Assembly: GCA_026994125.1 (NCBI GenBank)
Contig: JALWRJ010000051.1
Coordinates: forward strand, 1-6,569
DNA from: Cyclobacteriaceae bacterium
GTDB lineage: Bacteria > Bacteroidota > Bacteroidia > Cytophagales > Cyclobacteriaceae
Direction: 5' to 3'
Length of the DNA: 6,569 bases
The translations under genes were made by a program, and so were the position numbers. Every line of letters begins with the position of its first letter. Within the stretch, counting starts at the first letter, position 1. Under the pieces are notes generated by a model. The model had not been told where the DNA came from, made no database searches, and saw only the letters and a program-made list of their open reading frames with translations. Positions 4,630-6,569 of the stretch are shown here, one piece after another.

Positions 4630-5823
4630 ATGAAAAAACTAATACTTGCAGTATTGGCATTTATGCTAATGCTACCGAATCTGTATGCGCAGGATACGCC
4701 TGCACCAGACCCTTACAAACCTAGCAAGACTCAATTTATGGTACGTGGTTATGCACACGCTGGGTTAAACTACAAAAAAGTAGGAGACGAAGTAGAATCT
4801 ACTTTTGTAGGAACCACATTCAACCCTATTTTTATATTTAAGCATGGAGATAGATTGATATTTGAAACGGAGCTTGAATTTGCTGTTGAAGATAACAAGT
4901 TGGAAATTGGCTTTGAGTATGCAAATATGTCGTATATATTAAACGATTATATGACCCTTCGAATGGGTAAAATGTTGTTGCCCTTTGGTACATTTATCGA
5001 AAGGTTACACCCATCTTGGATTAATAAATTTGCGAATATGCCATTAGGAATGGGGCATGGTGGTATTGCACCAACTTCAGGTATTGGGGTTGAGCTAAGA
5101 GGGGCTATACCTGTTGGAAGTATGAAAGTGCTTTATTATGGATATATTACAAATGGACCTAAATTAAATACTGGATTTGATGCAGAGGGTAATATTGATG
5201 AACCTGATGAAGCAGGACAATTGATCTTTAATAATTTTGAGGATAATAATAACAAAAAAGGCTATGGTGGTAGATTAGCTATCTTACCTTTTTCAAATTC
5301 ATCAGTTGAAATAGGTGGTTCCATTTATGGTGGAGCTGTTGGAGATAGAGGTTCATTCTATAGCAATATTGGCGCAATGCTTTATGCAATAGATTTTTCG
5401 TTTGTTAGGCAAGTGAGTGCAGTTAAAGGAATTGTTGATATTAAGGGGCAATATAATCTTACTAATGTGGATGATGCTACTTATTTTGAACCTGAACCTG
5501 ATGGTTCTCTAACACCATATACTTTTGAAAATAGCAGTAATGCTTATTTTGGCCAAATAAGTTACCGGCCTACCATGTCAGGCAACGATGTACTTAAACG
5601 CTTCGAAGTAGCATTCCGTTATTCTGCTTTTAATGCGCCCGAAGGAGCCGAATGGGAGCAGGAATCTACCCAGTGGGCTGTTGCACTAAACTATTACATG
5701 AACTGGCGTACCTTGTTTAAACTTAGTTACCAAAGTACCAACCAAGTGGGAGGCCATGGAGTGCCCGAGGGTCAAACCGTAGTAACAGACGGGTTATTCT
5801 TTCACTGGGCACTAGGCTTTTAA
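4630..5823 (+). CDS. Outer-membrane porin
   Basis: The 397-residue product has a signal peptide (KKLILAV start, cleavage after LYA at residue 20). A long run of amphipathic beta strands follows and ends W-A-L-G-F, with the terminal Phe recognised by the barrel-assembly machinery. MTLRMGKMLLPFG (residues 108-120) is a porin strand and turn similar to the GK...PFG segment of phosphate-selective OprO/OprP-type porins. There are no cysteines and no heme sites. Flanked by two cytochromes c, it probably admits a respiratory substrate or anion to the periplasm, or pairs with the cytochromes; the substrate is unknown. GC content jumps within the gene, from about 34% (5161-5520) to about 48% (5581-5820), suggesting recombination of the 3' part. 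Confidence 0.85.
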   Translation: MKKLILAVLAFMLMLPNLYAQDTPAPDPYKPSKTQFMVRGYAHAGLNYKKVGDEVESTFVGTTFNPIFIFKHGDRLIFETELEFAVEDNKLEIGFEYANMSYILNDYMTLRMGKMLLPFGTFIERLHPSWINKFANMPLGMGHGGIAPTSGIGVELRGAIPVGSMKVLYYGYITNGPKLNTGFDAEGNIDEPDEAGQLIFNNFEDNNNKKGYGGRLAILPFSNSSVEIGGSIYGGAVGDRGSFYSNIGAMLYAIDFSFVRQVSAVKGIVDIKGQYNLTNVDDATYFEPEPDGSLTPYTFENSSNAYFGQISYRPTMSGNDVLKRFEVAFRYSAFNAPEGAEWEQESTQWAVALNYYMNWRTLFKLSYQSTNQVGGHGVPEGQTVVTDGLFFHWALGF

Positions 5824-5840
5824 TTTAAAAATTTGCAATT

Positions 5841-6107
5841 ATGAAAAATTTAAAAACAATATTGGTGTTTGCGCTTCCGATGCTTGTTGGTTCGCTTATT
5901 ATGGCAAGTTGTGCTTCTTCTAAAGTAGCCATGAAATCTGGCGCTCAATTATGGGGCGAAAACTGTGTAAGGTGCCACAGTACACCTTCGCCATCGGCTT
6001 ATAATAATACCGATTGGGAAACCATCGGCCTGCATATGCGTGTGCGCGCTAACTTAACTGCAGAAGAAACCCAAAAAGTAGTCGAATTTTTACAATCGGC
6101 CAACTAG
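5841..6107 (+). CDS. Small lipoprotein monoheme cytochrome c
   Basis: The 88-residue product has a hydrophobic leader ending in M-A-S-C24, a slightly atypical lipobox (Met at -3), so the protein is probably lipid-anchored. A single heme motif C42-V-R-C45-H46 follows. M66 in the HMRVRANLT segment is the likely axial ligand, and the end is a helix (AEETQKVVEFLQ). At roughly 65 mature residues it is a minimal cytochrome c domain. It lies 17 bases after the porin gene and closes the operon before a strong terminator. By inference it passes electrons to or from the soluble cytochrome encoded first in the operon, at the inner or outer membrane surface. The cytochrome call is strong; the partner is unknown. 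Confidence 0.9.
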   Translation: MKNLKTILVFALPMLVGSLIMASCASSKVAMKSGAQLWGENCVRCHSTPSPSAYNNTDWETIGLHMRVRANLTAEETQKVVEFLQSAN

Positions 6108-6158
6108 GGTTTTGATATAAATCATTTTTTGGGCTGACAAGCCTCAATGGTTATAAAT

Positions 6159-6192
6159 AAAAAACTACGCTATTTTGTAGCGTAGTTTTTTT
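6159..6192. terminator. Strong intrinsic terminator, possibly bidirectional
   Basis: AAAAAACTACGCTA (6159-6172) pairs perfectly with TAGCGTAGTTTTTT (6178-6191) around a TTTTG loop, and the T-run continues to 6192. The inner 8 bp (CTACGCTA/TAGCGTAG) form the GC-containing stem, with A and T tracts outside. This suits termination on either strand. It lies 51 bases after the lipoprotein cytochrome stop and separates that operon from the next gene. Confidence 0.9.
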
Positions 6193-6214
6193 ATGTCCTT
6201 ACGGCAAATAAAAA

Positions 6215-6569
6215 ATGGATTTTATTAACCATATAAGCACTTATTTTTTAGCAACCATCTTACTGGCTTCTACCACGGGGCTTCAAATTACTACGCATTA
6301 TTGCAGTAATTTTGAGCAACATACAGCTATTGGGTCTGGTAATTATCCTACATGCGCATGCAAACTGCCCATGCAAGAAGATTGCTGTGCTGATTCTGCC
6401 GTTTATTATGTATTGAGAACCTTTTTTAGCCCGGTAAAACTAGTCTATATTCCACCTGTTTTTAATGCAACTTTAGTCGGACACAACTTTTTAATACTTC
6501 AATTAACCTCTCAATCTAATAATCAATTTAAAAACTACCGGCATATGCCATTTTTGACTGAATCAAAAG
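6215..6569 (+). CDS. HYC/CC/PP family membrane protein (3' end outside window)
   Basis: The frame is open from ATG 6215 to the window edge, giving 118 residues without a stop. An in-frame TAA at 6209-6211 rules out an earlier start. A hydrophobic segment (about residues 10-25) is followed by H28-Y29-C30, then C47-A-C49, the vicinal pair C57-C58, and P80-P81. The order HYC, CC, PP is the defining pattern of a small Bacteroidota family named after those motifs; its function is not established as far as I know. The paired cysteines and histidine suggest metal or redox chemistry outside the cytoplasm. It begins 22 bases after the terminator, so it should have its own promoter or rely on read-through; no good promoter is visible. 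Confidence 0.75.
   Translation, partial: MDFINHISTYFLATILLASTTGLQITTHYCSNFEQHTAIGSGNYPTCACKLPMQEDCCADSAVYYVLRTFFSPVKLVYIPPVFNATLVGHNFLILQLTSQSNNQFKNYRHMPFLTESK

Noticed and set aside
6171..6177. TATTTTG as a promoter for the HYC/CC/PP gene
   Set aside because: It is one T short of TAnnTTTG, lies in the loop of the terminator hairpin and has no convincing -33 element.

Overview
The window looks like chromosomal DNA from a Bacteroidota (Bacteroidetes) species. The DNA is AT-rich, start codons lie in A-rich leaders without clear Shine-Dalgarno sequences, and promoter-like sites fit the phylum's TAnnTTTG -7 consensus. The last gene also matches a family I know only from this phylum (HYC/CC/PP). 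Identifications rest on reading motifs; no database search was run.

Layout. Positions 1-91 may hold the 3' end of an upstream gene. Positions 199-3542 are a tight six-gene operon, with gaps of 1, -4, 2, 2 and -17 bases. It encodes a cytosolic CPVC thioredoxin/glutaredoxin-like protein, a MerT-type inner-membrane transporter, two secreted outer-membrane beta-barrel candidates, a periplasmic HMA (MerP-like) protein with a CPFC site, and an NHL-propeller lipoprotein. Together they could form a route for a thiophilic metal, probably Hg(II), from the outer membrane to the cytosol. No mercuric reductase or regulator is visible, so the substrate is inferred.

Positions 3543-4223 are a 681-base gene-free stretch. 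It contains a probable 208-bp MITE-like element with imperfect terminal inverted repeats and CTAG flanks, a REP-like hairpin inside it, and a short degenerate copy of the 3' end of the NHL gene. Next comes a regulatory zone with an 18-bp palindrome, a near-consensus FNR box, a TAnnTTTG-like promoter and a 12-bp palindrome.

Positions 4224-6107 are a three-gene operon: secreted monoheme cytochrome c, outer-membrane porin, and lipoprotein monoheme cytochrome c. A strong intrinsic terminator follows. The FNR-type box suggests control by oxygen or redox state. The porin gene has a sharp internal GC step, suggesting mosaicism. At 6215 a HYC/CC/PP family membrane protein gene begins and runs off the window end.
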